This document shows positions 1 to 11,420 of a stretch of DNA of 64,000 nt, one piece after another. Made by a program: the position numbers and the translations under genes. Positions within the stretch are counted from its first letter, which is position 1. The number at the start of each line of letters is the position of its first letter. This DNA is from Tamarix chinensis (lineage: Eukaryota; Streptophyta; Magnoliopsida; Caryophyllales; Tamaricaceae), in contig CM060180.1 in the NCBI GenBank assembly GCA_030549775.1, positions 32,523,090-32,587,089 of the forward strand. The letters run 5' to 3'. The notes under the pieces are model-generated. The model saw only the letters and a list, made by a program, of their open reading frames with translations. It did not search any database and was not told the DNA's origin.

Positions 1-124
1 CTTCTCGGTAAATGAGAGATTCAGAAGAAAAAGCATTATGGCAACATAGAATAGGTAACGAATGGATAATTTATTTCGATGCCATAACATTTGGCTAGGC
101 ACCACACGTTTTTAATAATTTTGT

Positions 125-352
125 TGACTTAGAAATTCCATTTCAAATTAAAATTTTGTATTTCACATCAGCATTTTCTTGAACTTTTTTATTTTTTTTA
201 GTCATCTTTAAATGAATTTTATTTTTTATACAATTTATTTGACATATTATTAATATAATTAAAAGAGTGATTCAAAATAATATATAAAAATAAAACCAAT
301 ACAGAAAACACTAAAAATGCTGATGTGGTAGAAATGGAATTTCCAAGCTATT
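125..352. repeat. Imperfect inverted repeat, MITE-like
   Basis: Two arms face each other across about 130 bases of AT-rich DNA. The left arm (about 125-180) reads TTAGAAATTCCATTTC and later CACATCAGCATTTT. The right arm (about 310-352) is its reverse complement with mismatches, including AAAATGCTGATGTGG and GAAATGGAATTTCCAAG. There is no coding sequence. It is probably a small non-autonomous DNA element lying downstream of the SPOC exons. I could not fix its outer ends or a target duplication. Confidence 0.5.
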
Positions 353-454
353 GATTTTTTCAGTGTTATGGTGATAGTGCCCAAGTAAAAAATATTAAAA
401 TTTTCACAATACCTTTATGTAATTATAAAATCACATGGTACTTGTTACATATTA

Positions 455-721
455 CTTCCTTTGTTTTATAATAGAAGGCCTATAATTTTTTTAATTTTTG
501 TTTTATAACATAGATCATATTCCAAGTTCCAACATAGGTCATATTCCAAGTTCCAACAAACATTTATTGTTATATTTCATAATTTATCCTTATCCTATAA
601 CAATTAAATTGTTCAAATTTCAATATGGGCATTTTAGTCAATTTGTGTACGATTTATCCCAAACTTTAATACTTAATGTGTGCGAAAAAATTATAGGTCT
701 TCTATTATGAAATGGAGGGAA
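455..721. mobile_element. Stowaway-like MITE with TA target duplication
   Basis: The terminal inverted repeats are about 40 bp. The left end begins CTTCCTTTGTTTTATAATAG and the reverse complement of the right end begins TTCCCTCCATTTCATAATAG. TA flanks both sides (453-454 and 722-723), as expected for Tc1/mariner-derived Stowaway elements. Inside, a roughly 21 bp unit with CATATTCCAAGTTCCAACA is repeated twice in tandem near 514-557. A 70-codon ORF across the element is a shadow, not a gene. Confidence 0.75.
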
Positions 722-1133
722 TATGTTAATTTCATGGTATCCAAAGAAAATTTATCCTTAACAATTTATGATGTAAAGAAATAAAATTAACCAGAGAATG
801 AGCCAATAATGAGTATTTATTTGACATAACTTGCATAACCCAAAAAAAAAGTTCAATTTGGAAAGCGAATGCAATTACTCATATAATGAAAAAAATCATT
901 TATGGAAGATATGAGTAAATGGTTTATTTTATAGCTCCATTGGTAGGAAAGAAGAATAATATCCTCAACATTACATGCCAAATCATAAGTTGTATGCTGG
1001 AGCGAACAATTGGGATTCTTCAAGCAGATATCATGGCATATCCTTCAATCACTTTATTATTTTTCTGGCAACAAGTAAAGCAATTATGCAAGTAAGGAAG
1101 ACTACAATTTCAGATCATGACACAATAGCTTAC

Positions 1134-4100
1134 CGTTAGTCCTCGACTGCGTGAGCGGGGAAGATCCTGAATATACTTTTCGAAAGCATCTAGTCTGGTT
1201 TTCCCTTTTACTTCCACGTGTTTAGGCCAGCTGACATCAGGCATCTTCTCCCCACTACAGAAAGAAATACAGAAAACAGATATAAGCCAAAATCACCACC
1301 TCAATCTTTTAAAAAATATATATAACAACATTGCTAAGCTCTTATCTCAGGGGGGGGGGGGCAGAGAAGAGTAAGGTAGACACAAAACTATCAGCATCAA
1401 ATACAGAAGAAACTCTAGTTCACCATCTAAAAGATCGGTATACTAGATACTCATATACAACATCTATAGACAAAAGAGCTACCATATTTACAGCACAGTC
1501 CGAATCCTCATGAAGGAACTAAGAATACCAAACTGAGTCAGATCTCTGTATGAAACACCCCGGAGCAGCAGACCCCTGATATAACCATGTTGCCCTAGTG
1601 ACTAGAGACCGCATAAGTAGCAAATAAATACACATGCATATAATCAAAACATACATACATAAATAACTGCCGCAATCCCAAAATGAAATTTGGACAGAAA
1701 CTAAACAAAAATCAGCATATTCTAACTCCATGCATATTATAATACAAACGCAAAAATCATTTCATGATTACCAAGGCAACTTCTGGTTGCAATGCTAGAT
1801 GCAAGGCGTCATGTATTCTCCATGATAAAGCAAAAGAAAAAATGTGTAACCCAAAAACCAAAGCATTGAAGGAAAGAATGGAATATTTGGATGAATACTT
1901 GGATGTGGTATTCAAGAACAATTGATATCGATCCATGAACAGTCACCACAGTTGTCGAGGATGTCCAAACGAGAGCAAGCTAAACTTCTATACATACTTT
2001 CCATAAATAAATAAATAAGCTTTTATGTGCACCAGATCAACATTTTGCAAACCAAGGGAAATCTGTGAATGTTTACTTAGATTCTGATGTCATATTGATG
2101 GCAATTCAATGATATACCAATATATACCAAGCTTCCCACACCAAGGGATTAAGTGGTGAAACATTTCAGATACTATGTAGCGAAACATCACAAATCCATG
2201 ATCATTGAGAAACTAAAGCACATCTGTTATTTTGTCATGAATATTACAAATGGATGGAAAAGTAGAAACAGAGGGAAACAGCAATAATGAAAACCTTGTG
2301 TGTGTGTGTATGAAACCAAAGATTCATACTTTATATTTATTTAACACTCATTTTCTTCATAAAACAATTTAAAATACAGTTAAAAACAGTTCTTTTTTAA
2401 AAGAATAATACAGAACCAACTTAATACAAACTTAAAATCCATAACCTAACACCATATATGGCAAAATCCAAGGCATATAAAAAATCAAGTGTTTCGCAGA
2501 CAGCCCAAAGGCCCTAATGCTGACCGTAACTAGATAAAAACTTATTCATCCTATTTCTTTCTCTTCATTCATATCTGCCCTTTTCCTCCATAGGTTTCCT
2601 CCGGTACTCCTTTGAACACAGTCTCTCATACTCACATCCTAGCATCCTCCCTCCCCAGCCCAAACCCTTGCCTGCCACCAATCTGTAAGCCTTCCCAAAC
2701 TATTCTCTCACCAACAAAGGCACTAGCATACAACAAAGGCAAGTTGGAGCAAGCTGCAAAGGTATAGCCAAATGGAGCAGAAAAGGTGATGCAATTGGCA
2801 GTTGGGAAAAGTGATGAGAGTGGTGCTTGCATCAACAGCAGGCAAAGCTTTGTTTCATTGATTTTTTTGTTTATCTTGTTTCACCAAAATTGCGTTTCCA
2901 AAATGTTTTGGGAACACAAGATGACAAATTCTTGTTGTCCCCATGTAACATAGCTTGTTATTTATAAGCAGTGGATATTAAACAACTAAATTCCCATTCT
3001 TTTAACGGGTCTTGACCTAATACTATACTTTAAGCTGGACATCAGTTCCTTAGTATCAAAAAAAAAGAAACTGTGATGCTGAAACATGAACAGAGTTTCC
3101 CTGAACCAGCATATCCCATCGCAGAAACATTTTCCATTTCTGTTTCTCGATTCCACATCCCAATACATGCATAAGTTTGACTTTATATGTTCAGAAATTC
3201 CCATTTCCATCTTCCATCCCTGTGCAACAAAAAATATGACCAAAGATCTTGCTATCTCTTCTACCTTTTTTTTTAAGAGTATTTTGTTTTATTTTGGGAG
3301 GGAGAGAGGAGAGTGTAAAAGTTCTTGAGTAATGCAACACATTAAGATACAGGCAAAATTAGTTTGCATAAAGCATGCAACACCTATTTGGTGAGCCACT
3401 TCGCATAATCAAGAACCTGATTCCAGAATGTATGCATTGAAAGGAGATATGAAGCAGAGTCAGCTGTAATACAAGAATTTAAAAGCTAGCTGGATAACCT
3501 TTTAAAACAGGCAGCCACTGACACTTTGAGGGAGGAACTCAGCTGAAGACTCCCATCCCAAAGTTTTTCACTGTGTGTAGCGAAAACAACTTCAGATTCG
3601 TTTCTTTCACTTGATTTTGAAAGACCGCCATCAGATTTAGTATTCTCAGTCCTAATCTCAACAGATTTTGATGGGATTTCCGCCAGAGAATAATGCTTCG
3701 ATTTCTGAGTCTCCGGTTGTAGTTTAATCGTCATGTTACTGGCCTCAGCACCAGCGTCACCTTGATAATAGCATGTGGAGTTATCAGCAACTAACTGTGA
3801 CTCTATTAGCTCAATATTGACGTTTTTATGATCCATAAAGCATCCAACACGTCCCACACAATCTGTTTCAATAGCATAAGGGTTAATCATACCACCAACA
3901 TCATGCCTTCCTTTCTGATTAATTTCACTTGGGCTGCCTTCCTTCGAGCCATCAGCACCACCAGCAGAAAATGCAGGCTCAACCAGCTTTTGGTGCAAAC
4001 GTCCAGATGGATATGAATGTATAGATGTTTCATCATACACCGTTGGTGGCATACAATTTGATTGCAAGCATTTGAGGTGCCCATAGCTTGAGTAGGCTTG

Positions 4101-4656
4101 ATTGTGACCTGCACTCTGAGCATTTTCTATGAGTGAGCTGGATTTATATGCTTCAGACTGATTGGAATTTTCAGAAACCGAAGGCGGTCGGTTTGTCACT
4201 GTAAGGGTCTGTCCAGTTGACAATAAGACAAATGATGCAGGCACCTTGAGAAGAGATCGGTACTGCCCACTGAAAGAAGAGTGCCGAACACTTGAAGAAG
4301 GATCACTAAGATTAACTTTCCCAGGATTATCACCCAGGTTTGCAGTACCTGGAATAGCACTATTACTTGCCTGATCACAAGCTGAAAATCTCTTTTTTCT
4401 GGACCACTCACCAGGAGAATCACTGTTGTCAACTTCTGGTGGAGCAGGCATGGTGCTGCTACCCATATGAAAATCTCTGAGCCTCCCAGAATGATACATG
4501 TTGTCAACCTTAGAATATATATATATAACTGATGCTATTTTGTTGACTACCAAATGCCACTTAAAATTTCAAGTGCTTCAATTAGGGAGGATATTCAGCA
4601 TTGTTCAGACCCTGTCTATCGATGGACAATCAGTTTGGATTGGAGCACTCTGTGGA
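1134..4656 (-). CDS. SPOC-domain protein, partial (3' end off the window)
   Basis: Minus-strand multi-exon gene. The best exons are 4508-3499 (1010 bp, about 336 codons) and 1254-1134 (121 bp, 40 codons), joined by a 2.2 kb intron with donor AAAAG/GTTATC and acceptor CTGTAG/T; phases agree. The large exon is Ser/Asn-rich and looks disordered, ending in EKLWDGSLQLSSSLKVSVAA. After splicing this continues FKSGEKMPDVSWPKHVEVKG and DAFEKYIQDLPRSRSRGL. These are the opening strands of a SPOC domain as found in plant SPOC/TFIIS-central-domain proteins (Arabidopsis At5g11430/At5g25520 type), nuclear proteins linked to RNA polymerase II transcription. A 46 bp exon at 4656-4611 (acceptor TTGGCAG/T, donor AGG/GTCTGA) fits in phase and adds PQSAPIQTDCPSIDR. 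The rest of the SPOC domain must lie left of base 1. No TFIIS central domain was seen upstream, which is odd for that subgroup. Family assignment is firm; the 5' structure is uncertain. Confidence 0.75.
1255..3498 (-). other. Intron of the SPOC gene
   Basis: This 2.2 kb stretch separates the two best-supported SPOC exons. It contains a run of G at 1350-1361, a short GT run near 2300 and several chance ORFs on both strands with no recognisable protein. I see no mobile element with clear ends in it. Confidence 0.6.
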
Positions 4657-6355
4657 CTGCCAATAGCCAACAACCTTAAACAACAAAAGAAATGTGTGAA
4701 AGGCAAAACAATGCTGCAGCAGAGAACATACTGCTTAAAAATAACATTAAATTGATCTGCTAAGTAAAAGGCTGCAGGACTAAACATAACACTAATAGGC
4801 GACATTAAATTGATCTGCTGAGTATTCACCACATAAGTTCATAATATGTTGCTTAAAGCACAAGGAACTGTAAACACACATTCTGATATGGGACCCCTGT
4901 GCAACCACAGAGAAGAACAAGTTAAATGAAGAGAAAGCAAGGTGCTCCAATCCAGAGAATAAAGCACATACATGAGATAACACTCTATAAAGTTGGAAAA
5001 ATAAGCAACCACATCTTTTCATGCAAAACGGCATCTCTTATAGCCTCACTAATGCTGTTGAAGGCCTGTTTTCCTCATATAATTTTTAGATGAAATTAAG
5101 ATCACATCTCAAATGATAGTAACATCAATAGTAATAATAATAATTACTCATTAAAAAAATTTCAGATTTTACCATATCATTTCAGATCAGATGAGATGGC
5201 CCAGAGTCATACAAAGAGAAACAGGCCATGGGACCACCATTGCCCAAGGCTCTAGGTACAACTCTAAGAATCAAGCCAAGCGAGTCTAAGCACTTGTCTT
5301 TTAAGAAAAGCATTAAAATTATAGGACATAAGTATAGCCAAGAATTTATAGATTAAATATCACAACTTTGACCAATTGCACTGAATACACTATTACTTCT
5401 ACTACAGTCAGCATTCTTCCTTTTTTTTATGCCTTTTTTTTTTACCAACAACGCTCTTGGTTGAGGTTGCTAGGCAACTGTCTGGAGGCTTTTGACAGCA
5501 TTGAACCTCACATAAAATATGTTTAGATTCCAAAAAACACCAGCAAAGCATGTGTGTGTGACCTCAAAAAAATAAATAAACCTAACCCTTGGACAGGCAG
5601 CACAGGGATTTTCTTCAAACAGTACCAACATTAGCATACATAACAATTTCATAACATAGCAGTAGCATGTTGTAAACAAGTTCCATCCTCTAGAAAAATA
5701 GTTGACTTGGCCCATCTCTCATTGTGATTTTTGTTGAGATTACTTTATTTCAAGGACTAGGTTGGGGAGGATACTGGCTCATCCATTCCCCATATTTTGA
5801 CCATCCGTCCGTCCAATACCCATGCATATCACCAGTCACTGGACACCAGCATCCATGTCCATCTACTCACTCACATGTCATTCACAGAGGAATTCAATAA
5901 GAATTAAATGAAACGTTATATCACAATCCACATTCATAAACCAAGAGTTCCATACATCTTAACACAGGGTTACTGACAAACTGACCTAGAAAATATAAGC
6001 ACCAAAAGCTCCATGAATATCTAAATGGTTCAAATCAAACCTGGTGCTCGATAAAGATCGCCTCGGATACCATTTTAGCTCTCTTAAGGCTTTAGTCTGT
6101 ATACTTTTGTAATATTAATAAACTAAATAGAAAAACATAACTAAGGAATAGAAATAGCATCTTTTTGGGACTTTTCAAGGGATGAGAGTATGATTCCACC
6201 ACGTGCTAGTAAATTATGACAGGAGGGTAGTCCAAATCTCGGTCCATACAGGGTAAAATTATAATTACACTGGATACCCGCGGACTGGATAGATTATCGT
6301 CCCCCACCCAGCCCATACTTAGCATACCCATTGCTGTACATTTCTACACAATTAC
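4657..6355 (-). other. Probable intron of the SPOC gene
   Basis: AT-rich sequence between the small exon at 4611-4656 and a possible first exon at 6356-6378. A 22-25 bp segment around ACATTAAATTGATCTGCT occurs twice, near 4746 and 4803. No exon with TFIIS or RRM similarity was found on the minus strand here, and no mobile element with clear ends. Confidence 0.4.
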
Positions 6356-6378
6356 TTCCGGTAATACTTCTCCTCCAT
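6356..6378 (-). other. Possible first coding exon of the SPOC gene
   Basis: On the minus strand an ATG at 6378 opens a 23-base stretch reading MEEKYYR plus two bases, followed by a usable donor (AA/GTAATT). Its phase matches the exon beginning at 4656, giving an open join into PQSAPIQTD. A matching phase happens by chance one time in three, so this stays tentative. If right, the protein has only about 25 residues before the large exon and carries no TFIIS domain. Confidence 0.25.
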
Positions 6379-7266
6379 GCGGCTGCAGTTTCACTCTTCG
6401 CAACTAAACAAAGTGTGAATAAATGAACAATGCATGATGCTCTCCTCCATTGCTATACATTTTTTTATCAAGAAGAGAATAATGACCAAATCCGAATGCT
6501 GCTACGTTTAACACCGCAACAATCCACCAAAATTCAATCGATAAACAACGAATCTAATCAAATGGGCAAAGAAGAATTTTCCACATGCATTCCCAAAAAA
6601 AATAAAAAATCCCTAAACCCAAATTGAGGCCACTTGTAATGTTAACGCAAATTAAAGAAATTATCTAACGACGAATCAAAATTTAGCTCCTCCAATCACA
6701 AACCACGAAATAAGTGGAGAATTCAGCAAAGAAACTTATAAGCGCCAAATCCCTAATTGACAAGTCCTCAATTCTCATCCTAAACTAGATCAATGACAGG
6801 CGATAAAGATGTAATCAAAGAAACCCTGACCTTCGAATACCATGGTTTTCAATTGGTTTTGACGGAGCACCCACCAAGGACGCCAACAATATGCTTACCC
6901 TTACCGCTGTTACAGTCTGCAGACAGAACAAGCACTTTGCATGCTCTACTAGCTCGCCGACCGCAAAGAACAGTTTTTTTTTTTTTTTTTTGGTAAAATG
7001 TGGACGTTACAAGTTTGCACTTATACTTGAGCATCATGGACCGAACCCGCCCGTTCGGCTAGTAGATTTGGGATGTACGTTTGTATTTGTCGCTGGTTTG
7101 AGGCCCATTTGAGACACCCCACTTTTTGAGTTGGTAGGTGTGTTGGACGTTTGATCTAATGTCATCTTCGGTTCAGATTTTTTCCTCACTTCATTGATTG
7201 TCCAGGTTCACTCGAAGTATCTGCAACTTTGACCCCAACGGTAAAACTTACATCAATAATCTATAA
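6379..7266. other. Gap upstream of the SPOC gene
   Basis: If the first exon near 6378 is real, this holds the 5' UTR and promoter of the SPOC gene. It includes a run of T at 6975-6992. Short ORFs on both strands are not protein-like. I cannot point to a convincing TATA box or transcription start. Confidence 0.3.
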
Positions 7267-9187
7267 TCTATAATTATATAAAAACAGAATTGTGTGTAAG
7301 ATAATAAACATAAATTTTTTTGCCTAAACTATACCCATTATTACTAATCATAGATTATCACTGCCGTCTATTATTGCTAATTAATAAGATCAAATAACTG
7401 ATCAAATATTCCTGCCTATTAATAGATTTATAAAACTATTCATCTCCTATACTGCATAACAGCAAAATGTTATTTATTTGCTGCACATATGTCGAACAAC
7501 ATATTAATCAAGTATTTTCTTAATTAACTACTTAAACATATGTAGCTAACTATTCATCTCATGCATATCAATTGAGTTGTCAAACTACTGAACACATGAA
7601 TGCCACTATTTATCTCCTACGTACAGCAAATTCATATAACTATTCATATGTTGCCTACAACAAATGCAACTATTCATCTCCAGCGTAAAACAAATGTATA
7701 TAACTATTCATACGCTACACATATGTCAAGCAACACATATTAATCAAGTATTTTCTTAATTAATTACCTGAACATATGTAGCTAATTATAAATGCATATA
7801 ACTATACATCTACTGCACATATGTCTAAGAGCACATATTAATCAAGTATTTTCTTAATTAATTACTTGAACATATGCAGCCAATTATTCATCTCCTGCGT
7901 ATTAATTAAGTTGTTAAACTATTCATCTTCTACTTAGTAATATATAATTTCTTAATTAATTATCAAAACATATGCAGCCAACTATAAATATATATAATTA
8001 TTCATCTGCTGCACATATATGGAACAACATATATTAATCAAGTATTTTCTTAATTAATTACTCGAACATATGTATCTAACTATTCATCTCGTGCGTATTA
8101 ATTGAGTTGTCAAACTATTCATTTCCTGCATAGTAATATATAAATAATTAATACACCAAATAAAATGGTTATAAACCAGTCGAACAGCACATATACATAT
8201 TCATCTCCCACATATGCATAATAGCATATATGTCGAATAGCAGAGTGCATGTTAATCAAGTATTTTCTTAATTAATTACTTGAACATATACATCCAACTA
8301 TTCATCTCGTGCATATTAATTGAGTTATCTAACTATTCATCTCCTGCGTAGTAATATATCTATAATTAAAACACCAAATGAAGTGGTTATATGAATTAAT
8401 TTCATAAGACACTTCTATTTTCCACTTCCTCCCTTCATTAGTTTTGATTTTGTCTCTGGTCATATAATTAGAAGCCAGTCGACAAATCAAAAAATATTGC
8501 ATAAGTTCAAGAGGGAAAAAAAAAAGAGAGAAGCATTCAAGTTTCTTAATTCTTAATATGAAGCTTCTTAATTTTATACAAGATCAAAAAAAAACTTGAG
8601 TGTCGGTTGTGGGAAGAACAAGTGAATCAAATATGAAGCTTCTTTAGTGGTCCATATGATGATGTAATTGATCACTTCTTTCATCAAACTATTTCAACTC
8701 AAGAAACTTCTATGTTATTTTATTTTTCTTTTCACAATCCATTTGAGAATAGAACAAGGGTTTTGTTCTCAAATTCAAGATGTTGCAAGGAATATGTATA
8801 GGTTTTCATATTAGAATGGTTTATGACGTGCAATACAAGTACTTTAATACAATAAAGTGCCATTAAGTATCTGGATATAACTAACTTACTTTATTCATGG
8901 AAGTATTCCTCAGAGAATCAAGTATATTACTTTCATTCATTTTAATAATAAACTTTTTTTTATCTTTACTAACAGTTATTTCAAAATAGATGACTATATG
9001 TAATTATCAATTAATTGCTATAATAAATGAAACATAGTCATTAATTATTTTAAATATAGCCAAATAAATTATTAATTATATATCCCAAGCTTTTAAATTA
9101 TCACAATATGTAAAATTTATTATTTTAAAAATTTTTATCACAATATGTAAAACTCTACCCGTACATCGCACGAGAAAATATAACTAG
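7267..9187 (+). mobile_element. Non-autonomous Helitron
   Basis: The left end begins TCTATAATTATATAAAAACA directly after an A. The right end has the subterminal remnant ACCCGTACATCGCACGAG, about 15 bases before the terminal CTAG, which is followed by T. Insertion between A and T, a 5' TC, a 3' CTAG and a GC-rich subterminal hairpin close to the 3' end are the marks of plant Helitrons. The hairpin is imperfect here. No Rep/helicase coding sequence is present, so it is non-autonomous. A second TCTATAATC at 7260 makes the exact left end uncertain by 7 bases. Confidence 0.75.
7480..8350 (+). repeat. Degenerate direct repeats inside the Helitron
   Basis: The segment TTAATCAAGTATTTTCTTAA recurs near 7504, 7740, 7838, 8033 and 8252. 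Each copy is followed by ACTTGAACATATG-like sequence and then CTATTCATCTC. Spacing is irregular, roughly 100 to 235 bases, so this is an expanded and decayed internal repeat rather than a clean satellite. Confidence 0.8.
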
Positions 9188-9284
9188 TTTCCATAAATAA
9201 ATGAATGATTCATTATAGTGTGTGGGGTGGCCTTGTTTCTACATTATGCAATAATGTAATGATTGCCGACGCAGCATGAAAACC

Positions 9285-9570
9285 GTCCCGTCCCCCCAAA
9301 CTTTTTAATGTTGGGGTTGATGTTGGGCATGTCGGATTAATTTTAATTTTTTTAATTTTATTAATATGTTATATTGATTAAATTAGATAGTGATTTTATT
9401 ATTTTAGAATTTTTTTTATTTTTAGTAGATTGTGTCTATTTTCTTAAATATATATATAATATGTGTGTGTGTGTATAATTCTATCATTTTCTTTCGTTTT
9501 TGTTCTTAGTTTTTTTTTTAAATAATGTTTTCACGTTTCTTCTTGTTCCCGTCTACATCCATGTGCAACA
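9285..9570 (+). repeat. Left arm of a split foldback element
   Basis: This stretch, with TTTTAGTAGATTGTGTCTAT, a TATATA/TGTGTG tract and AAATAATGTTTTCACGTTTC, matches the reverse complement of 18725-19045 along its length with many substitutions. LTR A lies between the two arms. The pair reads as a single foldback or long-TIR DNA element that was later split by LTR A. I could not find a clean target duplication. Confidence 0.6.
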
Positions 9571-10510
9571 GATAATTGCTCATGACATAGTGAGGCATTT
9601 AACTAGCTAGGAAGCATGAGATTGTTAGCATGATGCTAAAGATGAATATTTATTATGCAATAGATCAGGTGAAATACCCCCAAAAATCCTAATATGAGAA
9701 ATTATAGCTAATTAAGGATTTATTAGGAAAATTAATTAAATAAATTATTTTGTTAAAATAAGAGGAATTAATTAGGACAAAATCAATAGGAAATTTATAA
9801 ATAATTTAATTGGAGAAAATTAGGGTGTTTTACTAATTAAAAAGGAATTTAGGAAAAAAAATTCAAAAATCCTAAATTAACCTAAAAAGGGAATTAATTA
9901 TTAGTTTATTAAAATATTATTATTTTTAAATATCCCAAAATACCAAAATATTCTAAATAGCCCAACCCACCTATTTTTCTTTTCCCTTTTCTTTCTTTCT
10001 TTCTTTCCTTTTCTCCTTTTTCCTTCTTCTTCTTTTCCTTTTTTTTCCTCCTCCCCCCGACCTAGGCCAGCCCAATGGCCCAAACCCCTCTACCCTTTCC
10101 CTTCCTTCCGAGCGGCCTAGGCCCGCGCCGCACCTCCTTTTCCCCCCGCCCGGTCAGCTCTTCTTTTCTTTATTTTCTTTTTCCCTGGACTGCCGGTCCA
10201 ACCTTCTTCCCTTCCTTATTCTTCTTCCTCCCCCTTCACGGTCTGCAACTTCCCCCTGACCTGAGCCTTGATTCTCACCATCGACCACACCCGCTGACCA
10301 GCCATCACTCCCATCTCTTCCCCGCTGATTCGCCTGCCTTTTCGACCCAACCAACCTTCCCCTCTTCCCGCGTGTTGTTCCTTCTCCCCGACCCAATCAC
10401 AACATGTCGTGGCAGACCTACGTCGGCCTACCATCACCGCCCGGTGTGCCCTATCCTACTTTCCCCCTATTCTCCCACTCCCCTCTATTGTTATCCCCCT
10501 CCTTTGGTCC

Positions 10511-10518
10511 TATAAATA
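10511..10518 (+). promoter_or_regulatory. TATA box of LTR A
   Basis: TATAAATA lies in the pyrimidine-rich part of LTR A, about 840 bases from its 5' end. The same TATAAATACCCC occurs at the matching place in LTR C (40401). Its conservation between two diverged LTRs supports a real core promoter, with transcription starting about 30 bases downstream. Confidence 0.6.
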
Positions 10519-11271
10519 CCCCATAACCAGCCCCGGACTCGGACTCTTTCCTGCACCCAGAAAATTCCGTCCTTTGCGCCACCGCCCAATCAGACACCCT
10601 CGTCGTCGCCATTGCCTAGCGCCGCCGCCCGAGCCACCCATAGTACCACTCCTTGCATCGCCCTCTACCAAACTAAGCCACCCTCCGCCCTTGATTTGCC
10701 TTGCACGAGCCACCCCTGGCTGTGCAAAGTACCCTTCCCGAGCAGCCACACTTCCACCCTCGCCGCCCTTTGCACCACCATTCGCTACCACTCCCACAGC
10801 AACCACCACCTCTTACACCTCCCAAAATCACCTACAGACCTCCCTCTACCTTTCCCTACCCTCCTTTTCCCCTTCCTCCCTCTCCTCCTCCCTTCCTCCC
10901 TTTCCACCCCTCTCGGCCACCACAACACCGTTGCCTGCACCGCCACCTTTGGTTGTGCCACCACCACCATTCCAACCCTCTTCACTTAGGCAACCTCAAC
11001 CACCCTAACTTCCACCCTCATTCCCCCTATCATATTCCCAAAACTCAACTATCTCTCTTTTCTCCCTTTTTTTTCCCGCCACCACCGCCGTCGGTGCCGC
11101 CTGTCACCACCAACCCTAGGTAGTACCCCAACTCCTCTCAACCCTTAAACCCTAATTATGCAAGCATTATCCATTTTTACTTATATTTATATTGTTATTA
11201 TTATTATTCCTATTATTATTATTATTCATTTTTATTATTTTTCATACTTATTATTAATATAGCCTCAGAAT

Positions 11272-11274
11272 ATT

Positions 11275-11318
<44 letters not shown>

Positions 11319-11358
11319 GGGTCGAACCCTATTTACTATTAATTTGACTCTTATTATT

Positions 11359-11390
<32 letters not shown>

Positions 11391-11420
11391 CGTTATTATT
11401 ATGTATTATTATTAGTATTA
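11272..11420 (+). repeat. ATT microsatellite cluster in LTR A
   Basis: Uninterrupted TTA/ATT runs occur at about 11272-11318 and 11350-11380, with shorter imperfect runs to about 11840. Equivalent runs occupy the same place in LTR C (41080-41123 and 41486-41543) and in inverted LTR D (45270-45336). Confidence 0.9.

Noticed and set aside
1134..4508. First thought of FPA (RRM plus SPOC) for the left gene
   Set aside because: No RRM motif was found upstream, and the SPOC sequence (LWDGSLQL, then MPDVSWP and DAFEKYIQDLPRSRSRGL) fits the TFIIS-SPOC group better than FPA.
10075..11123. Long plus-strand ORFs (up to 199 codons) in the pyrimidine-rich part of LTR A
   Set aside because: They are Pro/Ser/Leu/His low-complexity strings overlapping in all three frames, caused by C-rich sequence with few stops. 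The matching region in LTR C does not keep the frames.
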